Of a DNA stretch of 64,000 nt, positions 35,812 to 43,905 are shown in pieces. Positions within the stretch are counted from its first letter, which is position 1. Every line of letters starts with the position of its first letter. Origin of the DNA: Streptomyces sp. NBC_01497 (lineage in GTDB: Bacteria; Actinomycetota; Actinomycetes; Streptomycetales; Streptomycetaceae); NCBI RefSeq assembly GCF_036250695.1, contig NZ_CP109427.1:6386001-6450000 (forward strand), written 5' to 3'. Made by a program: the position numbers and the translations under genes. Under the pieces are notes generated by a model, which saw only the letters and a program-made list of their open reading frames with translations, made no database searches and was not told where the DNA came from.

Positions 35812-37056
35812 TCATGCCGCGGCCGACTGCGGAGGCGCGGGCGCGGCGGCGGCCGGCGCGGGCGCGGGGATGGTCGCGCTGAGGTCCCCGTCCTGCTCTC
35901 GGGCGCCGGCACCGGATGGCGCGGCCACGGCGGCCCCGGCGGGCTGCGTGGTCATGCCGCTCGCCGTCACGCTCTGCGCGGTGACGGGCCGTCGGCGGGC
36001 CGCCAGCCAGATGACCGTGGAGGCGGCCACCAGTACGGCCGCCACCACCGCGATGCCCCAGGCACCCTGCCCGGCGACGAACTCCGCGCCCGCCGCGACC
36101 AGCGCGGCGGCCGGCAGCGTCAGGCACCAGGCGATCGCCATCCGCGACGCGGTCGACCAGCGCACCACCCCGCCCTTGCGGCCGAGGCCCGCGCCCATCA
36201 CGGCGCCCGAGCACACCTGCGTGGTGGAGAGCGAGAAGCCGAGGTGCGAGGAGGCGAGGATCGAGATCGCCGCGCTGGTCTGCGCCGCGAAGCCCTGCTG
36301 CGGGCGCAGGTCGGTCAGGCCGGTGCCCATGGTGCGGATGATCCGCCAGCCGCCGATGTACGTGCCGAGGGCGATCGCCAGACCCGAGCAGACGATGACC
36401 CAGACCGGCGGATTGGAGCCGGGAGCGATCACGCCGCCGGTGACGAGCGCGAGCGTGATCACTCCCATCGTCTTCTGCGCGTCGTTGGTGCCGTGTGCGA
36501 GGGAGACCAGCGCGGCGGAGGCGATCTGCCCCGCGCGGTAGCCCTTCGCGGTGGCCGCGTCGCCCGTGTGCCGCCCGATGCGGAAGGTCAGGCGGGCGGC
36601 GACGAGCGCCGCGAGCCCGGCCACCGCCGGGGCGGCGACCGCGGGGAGGAGGACCTTGGTGATCACCACGTCGCCGTTGACCGCCGAGGCGCCCGCGGAC
36701 ATCACGGCCGCGCCGATCAGGCCGCCGAACAGGGCGTGCGACGAACTCGACGGGAGTCCCAGCAGCCAGGTGACGAGGTTCCAGAGGATGGCACCGACCA
36801 GGGCCGCGAAGATGACCTGGGTTCTGATGCCCGACTCGTTGACGATCCCGCCGGAGATCGTCTTGGCGACCTCCACCGACAGGAAGGCGCCGACGAGGTT
36901 CAGGGCGGCGGACATCGCCACCGCGATCTTGGGGTTGAGCGCACCGGTCGAGATGGTCGTGGCCATCGCGTTGGCGGTGTCGTGGAAGCCGTTCGTGAAA
37001 TCGAACGCGAGGGCTGTCGCGATCACGACCGCGAGCAGCAGCGTCACATGCTCCAT
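35812..37056 (-). CDS. pit: Inorganic phosphate transporter, PiT family
   Basis: A 414-residue low-affinity phosphate/metal symporter. The duplicated PiT signature is visible: 'FDFTNGFHDTANAMATTIS' in the N-terminal half and 'SLAHGTNDAQKTMGVI' in the second. There are about ten membrane segments, then a Pro/Ala-rich cytoplasmic tail of about 60 residues. ATG 37056 is chosen because the family starts close to the first helix. PHO-box-like direct repeats lie 37-73 bp upstream, so it is likely part of the PhoR-PhoP regulon. A small membrane gene follows. Confidence 0.95.
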   Translation of the reverse strand: MEHVTLLLAVVIATALAFDFTNGFHDTANAMATTISTGALNPKIAVAMSAALNLVGAFLSVEVAKTISGGIVNESGIRTQVIFAALVGAILWNLVTWLLGLPSSSSHALFGGLIGAAVMSAGASAVNGDVVITKVLLPAVAAPAVAGLAALVAARLTFRIGRHTGDAATAKGYRAGQIASAALVSLAHGTNDAQKTMGVITLALVTGGVIAPGSNPPVWVIVCSGLAIALGTYIGGWRIIRTMGTGLTDLRPQQGFAAQTSAAISILASSHLGFSLSTTQVCSGAVMGAGLGRKGGVVRWSTASRMAIAWCLTLPAAALVAAGAEFVAGQGAWGIAVVAAVLVAASTVIWLAARRRPVTAQSVTASGMTTQPAGAAVAAPSGAGAREQDGDLSATIPAPAPAAAAPAPPQSAAA

Positions 37057-37092
37057 GTACCCAGGCAATCGTTCGACGGGGTGTGTGGCCGA

Positions 37093-37129
37093 GATGAACG
37101 TAGGGAGCGTGGATGAACGCAAGGTGAAC
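37093..37129 (-). promoter_or_regulatory. PHO box-like direct repeats upstream of pit
   Basis: On the minus strand GTTCACCTTGC (37129-37119) is followed directly by GTTCATCCACG (37118-37108), two 11-nt direct-repeat units close to the PhoP consensus GTTCACC. A third GTTCATC lies at 37099-37093, 19 nt after the second unit. A possible -10 AACGAT (37073-37068) follows. This is the classic arrangement of a PhoP-controlled phosphate gene in Streptomyces. Confidence 0.75.
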
Positions 37130-37426
37130 TGGGTCGGTATTCGCGGTGTCTCTCCTGACGATTCGCCCCGGACCCCGTCCCCGGAGCCCCCCGTATCACG
37201 GAGGACATCCGAGGCGACGTGAGCCCCGTACGCAACCGTGCGCGAGCCCGGGACCGTTCGCGCGCACCCCTTTCTCGCGGCCGGCGCGCGCGCCCTCCCC
37301 TCCCGCGCGCCTCGTTCCCGGAGCCCACGACTCCGCCGGGACCGCAGCCCGGATCCCCCTGCCCGCGGCGGACGTGCCCGGGACCGCTCCCGGCCGCCCC
37401 CGGCGTGGCGCTGGCACGATCTCCCC

Positions 37427-38161
37427 ATGACAGAGATGACAGAGATGACGGATCAGCAGGCGGACCGGCTCAGGGACGCGCTGACCGGGCCGTGGCTCGA
37501 CCTCGTCGCCACCGCCCGCAGGACCGCCGCGGAGGGCCTCGTCGTCGGCACCTCGGGCAATGTGTCCGTCCGCGTGGACGACCTCGTCCTCGTCACCCCC
37601 AGCGGCGTGGCCTACGACCGGCTCGGCGCGGCGGACACCGTCGCCGTACGCCTGGACGGCACGCGGGTCCTCGGCGCCTTCACCCCCACCAGCGAACTGC
37701 CCATGCACCTCGCCGTGTACCGCACCACCGACGCCCAGGCGGTCGTCCACACCCACGCCGTGCACGCCACCGCCGTCTCCACGCTCGTCCCCGAACTGCC
37801 GCTCGTGCACTACATGACCGCCGCGCTCGGCGGGCCCGTGCGGGTCGCGCCCTACGAGACGTACGGCAGCGACGCCCTCGCCGAGCGGATGCTCGAAGCG
37901 CTGGAGGGCCGGTCCGGCTGCCTCCTGCAAAACCACGGCGCCCTGACCTACGGGGCCTGTCTCGACCAGGCGTACGACCGCACGGCGCAGCTGGAGTGGA
38001 TGTGCCGGGTGTGGCTCACCGCCGCGGCGGTGCCCGGCCGGGAGCCCTCGCTGCTGTCACGGGAGGAGATCCGCAGGGTCGGGGAGAAACTCGCGGGCTA
38101 CGGCCAACGCCCCGCCGGCGGGGCAGGCCCGGGGCCGGGGGGCACGGGCGGACAGGGCTGA
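37427..38161 (+). CDS. Class II aldolase/adducin family protein (fuculose-phosphate aldolase-like)
   Basis: A 244-residue zinc aldolase of the L-fuculose-1-phosphate/ribulose-5-phosphate epimerase family. The phosphate loop 'GTSGNVSVRVDD', catalytic Glu in 'TPTSELPMHLAVY', zinc histidines in 'VVHTHAVHA', and 'LLQNHGAL' are all present. Three in-frame ATGs (37427, 37436, 37445; MTEMTEM) make the start uncertain. No clear Shine-Dalgarno precedes the first, but a weak CACGAT -10 sits 6 bp upstream, so a leaderless start is possible. The sugar substrate is unknown. The C terminus is Gly-rich and probably disordered. Confidence 0.88.
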   Translation: MTEMTEMTDQQADRLRDALTGPWLDLVATARRTAAEGLVVGTSGNVSVRVDDLVLVTPSGVAYDRLGAADTVAVRLDGTRVLGAFTPTSELPMHLAVYRTTDAQAVVHTHAVHATAVSTLVPELPLVHYMTAALGGPVRVAPYETYGSDALAERMLEALEGRSGCLLQNHGALTYGACLDQAYDRTAQLEWMCRVWLTAAAVPGREPSLLSREEIRRVGEKLAGYGQRPAGGAGPGPGGTGGQG

Positions 38162-38222
38162 ACGGCCCCACCGGGGCCGACGCCCACTGGCGCGGGCGGG
38201 CGGGGCCCCGGACACTTGGGGA

Positions 38223-39350
38223 GTGCGCCCCGCTACAGCGACGGCAGCTGCCGTCACCACAGTGATCGGGATCGGTGCGGCTGCGGCAGTCGCGGCCGGC
38301 CGCTACGCGAGCGACGCGGCACTCAAGGCACCTCCCCGACGGCCCCTGCCCAGCGACCCGAAGGTCACCGTGCACGGCACCGCGGCCGGTCGGATCACCC
38401 TCACCCGCAGCCTCGCGTCACTGCGTCCCGGCACGTACGGCCTGAAGGGGCCCGGCGTGCATGCCGCCGTCGGTCCGGTGGTCGGGGGCGCCGAGCGCAG
38501 CGCGGACACCGTCGTACGGCGGCTCCTGCGGGTCAGTCAGGGCAGGCTCACGCCGGGCACCAGGCTCTGGCTCACGCCCGAGGTGTACGCGGGTGACCCC
38601 CGCAGCGCGCTCGGCCTCGACCACCGCGAGGTGCTCGTCCCCGGGGAACTGGGCGACGCGCCCGCCTGGTTCGTGCCCGGCACCCGCGACACCTGGGTCA
38701 TCTGCGTCCACGGCCTCGGCACCGGCCGGGCCCAGACGATGAACCTCATGCCGTTCCTCACCGAGCGGCGCTTCCCCCTCCTCGCGGTGTCCTACCGGGG
38801 CGACGAGGGCGCGCCCCGCCCCAGGGAGGGCCTCGGTCACCTCGGCGAGACGGAGTGGCGCGATCTCGACGCGGCCATCGGCTTCGCCCTGCGCGGCGGT
38901 GCCCGGCGCGTGGTTCTCTACGGCTGGTCCGTCGGCGCCACCATGGCGCTGCGCTGCGCCGTCGGCTCCGAGCGCAGGTCGCGCATCAGCGGACTGGTCC
39001 TCGACTCACCCGTGCTGGACTGGCGCGCCACCCTCAGGGCCCTGGCGTCGGCCCGTACCCCGGCGCCGCTCGTGCCGCTGGCCGTGCGCGCGGCCGAGGG
39101 CAGGACGGGGCTGGACACCCACCGGAGCGCGACGGCCGACTTCCCCCACCGCCTCAAGATCCCGACCCTGATCCTGCACGGCCCCGGCGACACCGTCGCC
39201 CCGTGGGCCGCGTCCCGTGCCATGGCCCGCCAGAGGCCCGACCTGATCAGTCTCCACACGGTTCCGAATGCGCCCCACGCGGCCATGTGGAACGCCGACC
39301 CCGAAAAGTACGAGGAGGCCCTGCGCCGCTACATCACCCCGCTGATGTGA
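38223..39350 (+). CDS. Membrane-anchored alpha/beta hydrolase
   Basis: 375 residues. An N-terminal hydrophobic anchor or signal (about 8-27) is followed by a conserved region of about 90 residues. The alpha/beta-hydrolase fold has its oxyanion stretch 'VICVHGLGTGRAQTMNL', nucleophile elbow GWSVGA (Ser), Asp in 'LILHGPGDTVAPW' and His in 'VPNAPHAAMWN'. The catalytic triad therefore looks complete. GTG 38223 is the most N-terminal start and is weakly supported. A peptidase or esterase activity is likely, facing the outside of the membrane if the anchor is type II; the substrate is unknown. Confidence 0.82.
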   Translation: MRPATATAAAVTTVIGIGAAAAVAAGRYASDAALKAPPRRPLPSDPKVTVHGTAAGRITLTRSLASLRPGTYGLKGPGVHAAVGPVVGGAERSADTVVRRLLRVSQGRLTPGTRLWLTPEVYAGDPRSALGLDHREVLVPGELGDAPAWFVPGTRDTWVICVHGLGTGRAQTMNLMPFLTERRFPLLAVSYRGDEGAPRPREGLGHLGETEWRDLDAAIGFALRGGARRVVLYGWSVGATMALRCAVGSERRSRISGLVLDSPVLDWRATLRALASARTPAPLVPLAVRAAEGRTGLDTHRSATADFPHRLKIPTLILHGPGDTVAPWAASRAMARQRPDLISLHTVPNAPHAAMWNADPEKYEEALRRYITPLM

Positions 39351-39550
39351 GGTGATACCCCGGGCATCGACCCGAGTACACCGCCCCCGACCTGCTCTCA
39401 CGCCCTTCGGTCCACCGAGCACCACCGCCCCGCGCGGGCGCCGGCACACACCGGACAAAGTGGCGCGAGCCACCTCCGCGCCGCCGACAACCAGCCCGCA
39501 CGACACGTTCCGTTTGGGCTTTCGGGCGGACAGCGGGGAGACTGCCATCC

Positions 39551-40984
39551 GTGACGTCCCGAAAGCCTGATGAGCAATTGGCGCGCAACTCCAGACTCCG
39601 ACTCGTCCCGTCGCAGCCACTGGCCTCCGCACGACGGGCCGTGACCACCGGACGCAATCGCCAGGCACCCCGGCCGCCGGAGGGCACCCCGCCCCGTGCG
39701 GAGCTGGCCCGCCAGGCGAGGGCCGTCCTGTCCGATGCGGTGCGGATGGCCCGCTGGGCCGCCGCGGACCGCGACCCTGGGGCGGGGCCCCTGGGTCCGA
39801 AGGCCCTGGAACGGGCTGTCACCACGCTGGATCTGACGGCCTCCCAGGCGCACACGGCGTGGGACCGGGCCAAGCTCTCCGGCCTCGTGGAAGTCCACGA
39901 CGGCGTCGTACGCCCCGGCTGGCGGCTGCACGCGTGGGACAGCGACGACAGTGCCGTCCTGCGCGGCTGGGTGGCCCTGTTCGACGCGTGGTCGCTGATC
40001 CACCTCGCGCCCGCCGGCGTCGACCCCGGCCTCGTCGCCGAGGTCGTCGAGTCCGTCCCCCAGGTGCTCTCGCTCCTGCAGCTCTCCGCCGGTCCCGTCA
40101 CCGCGCCCGCCCTGCTCGACCTGCTGGCGCAGCGGGTGGCGGAACTCCACGAGGAACGCTGCGAGATCCCCGACGGCCCGGCGGCACCGGTCCCCGCCGA
40201 CGGTGACGCGCCGGCAGCGGCGGCCCGGCCCGACACCGGCTCGGCTGCGGTGCCCACGGCCGCCTCCCTCGCGCCGCTGCTGCGCTGGGCGCTGGAGGGC
40301 CTGGCCTCGGTGGGAGCGCTCGTCCTCGGCCACGGCCAGGCCACCCTCACCCCCCTCGGCAGCTGGGCGGTGTGGGTCAAGCTGGAGCAGATCTGCGTCG
40401 CGGCGCAAAGCCCCGCGGGCAACATCGAGCAGTCCGCGCAGGACATGCTCCGCGGCTGCGCCCAGCTCACCCCGGGACCCGCCCGCGCCGAGTACCGCGC
40501 CTGGCTCGCCGCCCGCACGGTCTCCAGCGCGGTCGGCGAGCTCGTCACCGTCGCCCGGGGCGAGGACGCCCTGCTGCGCGGCCTCGCCTTCGAGGCGCTG
40601 CGCGTCGTCGGGGCCCCGGCCGAGACCGCCGTGCGCGGTGTCGTCGAGGAGCCCCAACTACGCCCCTACGCGCTGATCTGGCTCGCCGAGTACGAGGGGG
40701 CCGACCCCGAGGACGCGCAGGAGGTCCTCACCCGCGAGGAATCCACCTGGCTCTGGGTCGACACGGCCGCGGCCGTCGCCGACCACGGCGACAGCGAACT
40801 GCTCGTACGGCACCTCGACTCGGCCGTGCAGGGCAACGTGCCCACCCTCATCGCGGAGGTCCGGGCCATAGGGCATCCCCGAACCGTCCAGGTGCTCGTC
40901 GCCCTCGCCGCCGCCCATCCCGACCCGGCGCTCGCCAAAGCGGTGCGACGGGCGGCCTTCCAGGTCCACACCGGCGGAGTCTGA
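39551..40984 (+). CDS. Conserved hypothetical protein with helical-repeat C-terminal half
   Basis: 477 residues, no signal peptide or membrane helix. The N-terminal half (about 50-180) contains a winged-helix-like stretch ('LDLTASQAHTAWDRAKLSGLVEVHDGVVRPG'). After a Pro/Ala-rich linker (about 195-230), the C-terminal 200 residues are made of Leu/Ala-rich paired helices resembling HEAT-type repeats ('LLRGLAFEALRVVGAPAETAVRG'). Start is GTG 39551, with GGGGAG 10 nt upstream. I recognise it only as an actinobacterial hypothetical. It stands alone between the hydrolase and the ABC-F leader. A scaffold or nucleic-acid-binding role is a guess. Confidence 0.7.
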   Translation: MTSRKPDEQLARNSRLRLVPSQPLASARRAVTTGRNRQAPRPPEGTPPRAELARQARAVLSDAVRMARWAAADRDPGAGPLGPKALERAVTTLDLTASQAHTAWDRAKLSGLVEVHDGVVRPGWRLHAWDSDDSAVLRGWVALFDAWSLIHLAPAGVDPGLVAEVVESVPQVLSLLQLSAGPVTAPALLDLLAQRVAELHEERCEIPDGPAAPVPADGDAPAAAARPDTGSAAVPTAASLAPLLRWALEGLASVGALVLGHGQATLTPLGSWAVWVKLEQICVAAQSPAGNIEQSAQDMLRGCAQLTPGPARAEYRAWLAARTVSSAVGELVTVARGEDALLRGLAFEALRVVGAPAETAVRGVVEEPQLRPYALIWLAEYEGADPEDAQEVLTREESTWLWVDTAAAVADHGDSELLVRHLDSAVQGNVPTLIAEVRAIGHPRTVQVLVALAAAHPDPALAKAVRRAAFQVHTGGV

Positions 40985-41239
40985 CGCGGTCGCGGTCGCC
41001 GTCGCGTCCGGCGGTCCCGCCGGTCGCGACGCGCACCCCGGCGCCGGGCTCTCCCGGGCCCCTTCACGCCCGTCCCGGGGGCTGTGCCCTCCCCGGCGTG
41101 TGCCCGCCGTCCCCGCAGTCGACTGTGAGCCGGATCTCAGTCTCCGGCCGGCCGCGGGCGGCGGGGCGCCGCGGCCTCCCGCCGGAGCCGGGGATACGCA
41201 GGCCGCGGCCCCGGCGTTCTCCCGCCCGGCGACGGCTGC

Positions 41240-41271
41240 TTGTACAGGGCGGGCGCGCCGACCGCTAGAAT
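41240..41271 (+). promoter_or_regulatory. Promoter of the ABC-F leader/gene
   Basis: A near-consensus -10 TAGAAT (41266-41271) has TTGTAC (41240-41245) upstream, with a long 20-bp spacer. Transcription should start at the A of the ATG at 41278, giving a leaderless leader ORF. Confidence 0.55.
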
Positions 41272-41277
41272 GGCGGT

Positions 41278-41301
41278 ATGGCAATTCTCCTTGTGCATTA
41301 G
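41278..41301 (+). CDS. Seven-codon leader peptide upstream of the ABC-F gene
   Basis: ATG GCA ATT CTC CTT GTG CAT followed by TAG, encoding MAILLVH. It begins 6 bp after a strong -10 box, exactly where a leaderless mRNA would start, and ends 58 bp before the ABC-F GTG start. Leader peptides that sense a stalled ribosome are known before several ABC-F and other antibiotic-resistance genes, where they release an attenuator. No strong terminator hairpin is obvious between it and the gene; the spacer is a C-rich stretch. Candidate regulatory peptide. Confidence 0.45.
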   Translation: MAILLVH

Positions 41302-41359
41302 CGGCGTCGAAGAATCTCCGCCTGCCCTTCCGCCGTCCTTCCCGCCCTGGAGTCTTTCC

Positions 41360-42958
41360 GTGATCACCGCAACCGGTGTCGAGCTGCGCGCCGGAGCCCG
41401 CATCCTCATCGAGTCCGCAACGTTCCGTGTCGCCAAGGGCGACCGCATCGGTCTGGTCGGCCGCAACGGCGCCGGCAAGACGACGCTCACCAAGTGCCTC
41501 GCGGGGGAGGCCCAGCCCGCCGCGGGCACCATCACCCGGGGCGGCGAGGTCGGCTACCTCCCGCAGGACCCGCGCACCGGGGACCTCGACATCCTGGCCC
41601 GTGACCGGGTCCTGTCCGCGCGGGGCCTCGACACCGTGCTGAAGAAGATGCGGGAGAACGAGGAGCGCATGGCCAACGGCCAGGGCGCCACCCGCGAGAA
41701 GGCGATGAAGAAGTACGAGCGCCTGGAGACGGAGTTCCTCACCAAGGGCGGGTACGCCGCCGAGGCCGAGGCCGCCACCATCGCCGCCGCGCTGGGCCTG
41801 CCCGATCGGGTGCTGGGCCAGCCGCTGCACACGCTCTCCGGTGGTCAGCGCCGCCGTATCGAGCTGGCGCGGATCCTCTTCTCCGACGCGGACACGCTGC
41901 TTCTGGACGAGCCGACCAACCACCTGGACGCCGACTCGATCGTCTGGCTGCGGGACTACCTCAAGACCTATCGCGGCGGTTTCATCGTCATCTCCCACGA
42001 CGTGGACCTGGTGGAGACGGTCGTGAACAAGGTGTTCTACCTGGACGCGAACCGCTCGCAGATCGACATCTACAACATGGGCTGGAAGCTGTACCAGCAG
42101 CAGCGTGAAGCCGACGAGAAGCGCCGCCACCGCGAGCGCGCCAACGCCGAGAAGAAGGCCGCGGCACTGAACGCGCAGGCCGACAAGATGCGCGCGAAGG
42201 CCACCAAGACCGTCGCCGCGCAGAACATGGCCCGCCGCGCCGAGCGGCTGCTCGCGGGCCTCGAAGAGGTGCGGGCGTCGGACAAGGTCGCCAAGCTGCG
42301 CTTCCCCGAACCGTCGCCGTGCGGCAAGACGCCGCTGACGGCCGAGGGCCTGTCGAAGTCGTACGGCTCGCTGGAGATCTTCACCGACGTCGACCTCGCG
42401 GTCGACAAGGGCTCCCGGGTCGTCATCCTGGGCCTGAACGGCGCGGGCAAGACGACACTGCTGCGACTGCTCGGCGGGGTGGAGAAGCCGGACACCGGCA
42501 CGGTCGTGCCGGGATACGGGCTCAAGCTCGGGTACTACGCGCAGGAGCACGAGACCCTCGACCCCGAACGTTCGGTCCTGGAGAACATGCGCTCCTCCGC
42601 GCCCGACCTGGACCTGGTGGAGGTCCGCAAGACGCTGGGCTCCTTCCTGTTCTCGGGCGACGACGTCGACAAGCCCGCCGGAGTGCTCTCCGGCGGTGAG
42701 AAGACCCGGCTGGCGCTCGCCACGCTGGTCGTCTCCTCGGCCAACGTGCTGCTGCTGGACGAGCCGACCAACAACCTCGACCCGGCCAGCCGCCAGGAGA
42801 TCCTCGGAGCGCTGCGCACGTACAAGGGCGCGGTCATCCTCGTCACCCACGACGAGGGCGCGGTCGAGGCCCTGGAGCCGGAGCGGATCATCCTGCTGCC
42901 GGACGGGGTCGAGGACCTGTGGGGAGCCGACTACAAGGACCTGGTCGCGCTCGCCTGA
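41360..42958 (+). CDS. ABC-F family ATPase (ribosome-associated)
   Basis: 532 residues with two ABC ATPase domains and no membrane part. Walker A motifs are GRNGAGKTT and GLNGAGKTT, signatures LSGGQ and LSGGE, Walker B 'LLLDEPTNHLD' and 'LLLDEPTNNLD'. A charged linker of about 80 residues (Lys/Arg/Ala-rich, 'QQREADEKRRHRERANAEKK') separates them, the part that reaches into the ribosomal exit site in this family. Start: GTG 41360 has GGAG at 7 nt; the frame continues upstream across the leader ORF but without support. It acts in translation, either as a housekeeping factor or in antibiotic resistance. A seven-codon leader ORF and its own promoter lie upstream. Confidence 0.93.
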   Translation: MITATGVELRAGARILIESATFRVAKGDRIGLVGRNGAGKTTLTKCLAGEAQPAAGTITRGGEVGYLPQDPRTGDLDILARDRVLSARGLDTVLKKMRENEERMANGQGATREKAMKKYERLETEFLTKGGYAAEAEAATIAAALGLPDRVLGQPLHTLSGGQRRRIELARILFSDADTLLLDEPTNHLDADSIVWLRDYLKTYRGGFIVISHDVDLVETVVNKVFYLDANRSQIDIYNMGWKLYQQQREADEKRRHRERANAEKKAAALNAQADKMRAKATKTVAAQNMARRAERLLAGLEEVRASDKVAKLRFPEPSPCGKTPLTAEGLSKSYGSLEIFTDVDLAVDKGSRVVILGLNGAGKTTLLRLLGGVEKPDTGTVVPGYGLKLGYYAQEHETLDPERSVLENMRSSAPDLDLVEVRKTLGSFLFSGDDVDKPAGVLSGGEKTRLALATLVVSSANVLLLDEPTNNLDPASRQEILGALRTYKGAVILVTHDEGAVEALEPERIILLPDGVEDLWGADYKDLVALA

Positions 42959-43238
42959 GCCCTCGCGCAGAGGCGTACGGGGCCTTCGGGGTCTCCGGGA
43001 CGCGCGGATGCCCCGATGAGCGGCGCGGCGCGCGGGATCGGGCCCCCGGGGCGGGCGGATCGCGGCTCCGGTCCGCGGGCGGCGGTACCCGGGTCGGTGC
43101 GGGCCCTCGCGGGACCGCGCGGACCACCCGGCCGACCCCCGGCCGCCCGCCCGGTGCCCGGCCGGACGGCACTCACCGTGGCCGCCCGCTCACCGTCGGA
43201 CGTCCGTGCGGGTGGACGGCCGCGCCGGCCCGGCCGGT
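42959..43238. other. Gene-free stretch after the ABC-F gene
   Basis: About 280 bp of very G+C-rich sequence with many short CCCGGG-type inverted repeats but no single clear terminator and no coding signature. The composition changes sharply at about 43240, where the gbn upstream region starts. Confidence 0.4.
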
Positions 43239-43523
43239 GATCAACTTCGTATGGATCATTCGGCTCAGCGGTGATCCATCATCTGGGGGAGAGCGTCTAC
43301 TGCCGCGGCGCGGCTGCGTGCGGATAGCACGTATCGTGCCCGACTTCCGCTTTTTGGCCGGAAAACCTCGCTGACCAGGCACTTCTTTCCGGTTGTCGGC
43401 GGAATCCCGTCATGATCGCCGCTGGAACGGCCAATTCCATTCGTGCTGAAATGTTGAAGTGCGGTCCAGCATGTCGAGCGGACCTTGCCGAATGGGTGGC
43501 CAGGACGGCCGCTAGGGGTGATC
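43239..43523. promoter_or_regulatory. gbn upstream region with five GATC sites
   Basis: An A/T-richer non-coding region before gbn. GATC occurs at 43239, 43254, 43273, 43414 and 43520, the first three within 38 bp. Gbn itself is, as I recall, a GATC-binding nucleoid-associated-type protein, so these may be autoregulatory sites. A 13-bp palindrome GCACGTATCGTGC is at 43327-43339. No clear -35/-10 pair can be named. Confidence 0.5.
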
Positions 43524-43562
43524 ATGAGAAGTCCAGAGCGCACTTCCCATGAGGAGGCACGG

Positions 43563-43784
43563 GTGGCCGAGACTCTGAAGAAGGGCAGCCGGGTGACCGG
43601 CGCCGCGCGCGACAAGCTCGCGGCAGACCTCAAGAAGAAATACGACTCCGGTGCGAGCATCAGGGCACTGGCCGAGGAGACCGGCCGGTCCTATGGGTTC
43701 GTCCACCGGATGCTGAGCGAGTCCGGAGTGACCCTGCGGGGGCGTGGCGGAGCCACGCGCGGCAAGAAGGCCGCTTCGGCCTGA
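43563..43784 (+). CDS. gbn: Small GATC-binding nucleoid-associated-type protein Gbn
   Basis: A 73-residue basic protein. A Lys-rich N terminus (MAETLKKGSRVTG) leads into a helix-turn-helix ('YDSGASIRALAEETGRSYGF') and ends in an Arg/Gly/Lys-rich tail (RGRGGATRGKKAASA). It matches my memory of the highly conserved Streptomyces protein SCO1839/Gbn, reported to bind GATC sequences and to influence development and antibiotic production. Start: GTG 43563 has a perfect GAGGAGG 5 nt upstream; an ATG at 43524 is in frame but unsupported. It is followed by an enoyl-CoA hydratase gene on the same strand after 121 bp. Confidence 0.88.
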   Translation: MAETLKKGSRVTGAARDKLAADLKKKYDSGASIRALAEETGRSYGFVHRMLSESGVTLRGRGGATRGKKAASA

Positions 43785-43905
43785 GAGCCGCCGGTTCGGC
43801 GGGTGACCCCTGGGCGGTCGTGATGATCGTCCGGTGGTTACTGTGCAGTCACTTAGCAGCGCGCCCCCGGGCGTGACTGTGCGACTGCCCGAACCGGAGG
43901 CCCGC

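Noticed and set aside
37238..37426. N-terminal extension of the class II aldolase
   Set aside because: The extension is Arg/Pro-rich and lies in the divergent promoter region with the PHO box; the family starts near the MTEMTEM codons.
41240..41359. 40-residue N-terminal extension of the ABC-F protein from an upstream TTG
   Set aside because: It spans the leader ORF and promoter, lacks coding character, and the GTG at 41360 has a ribosome site and the usual ABC-F N terminus.
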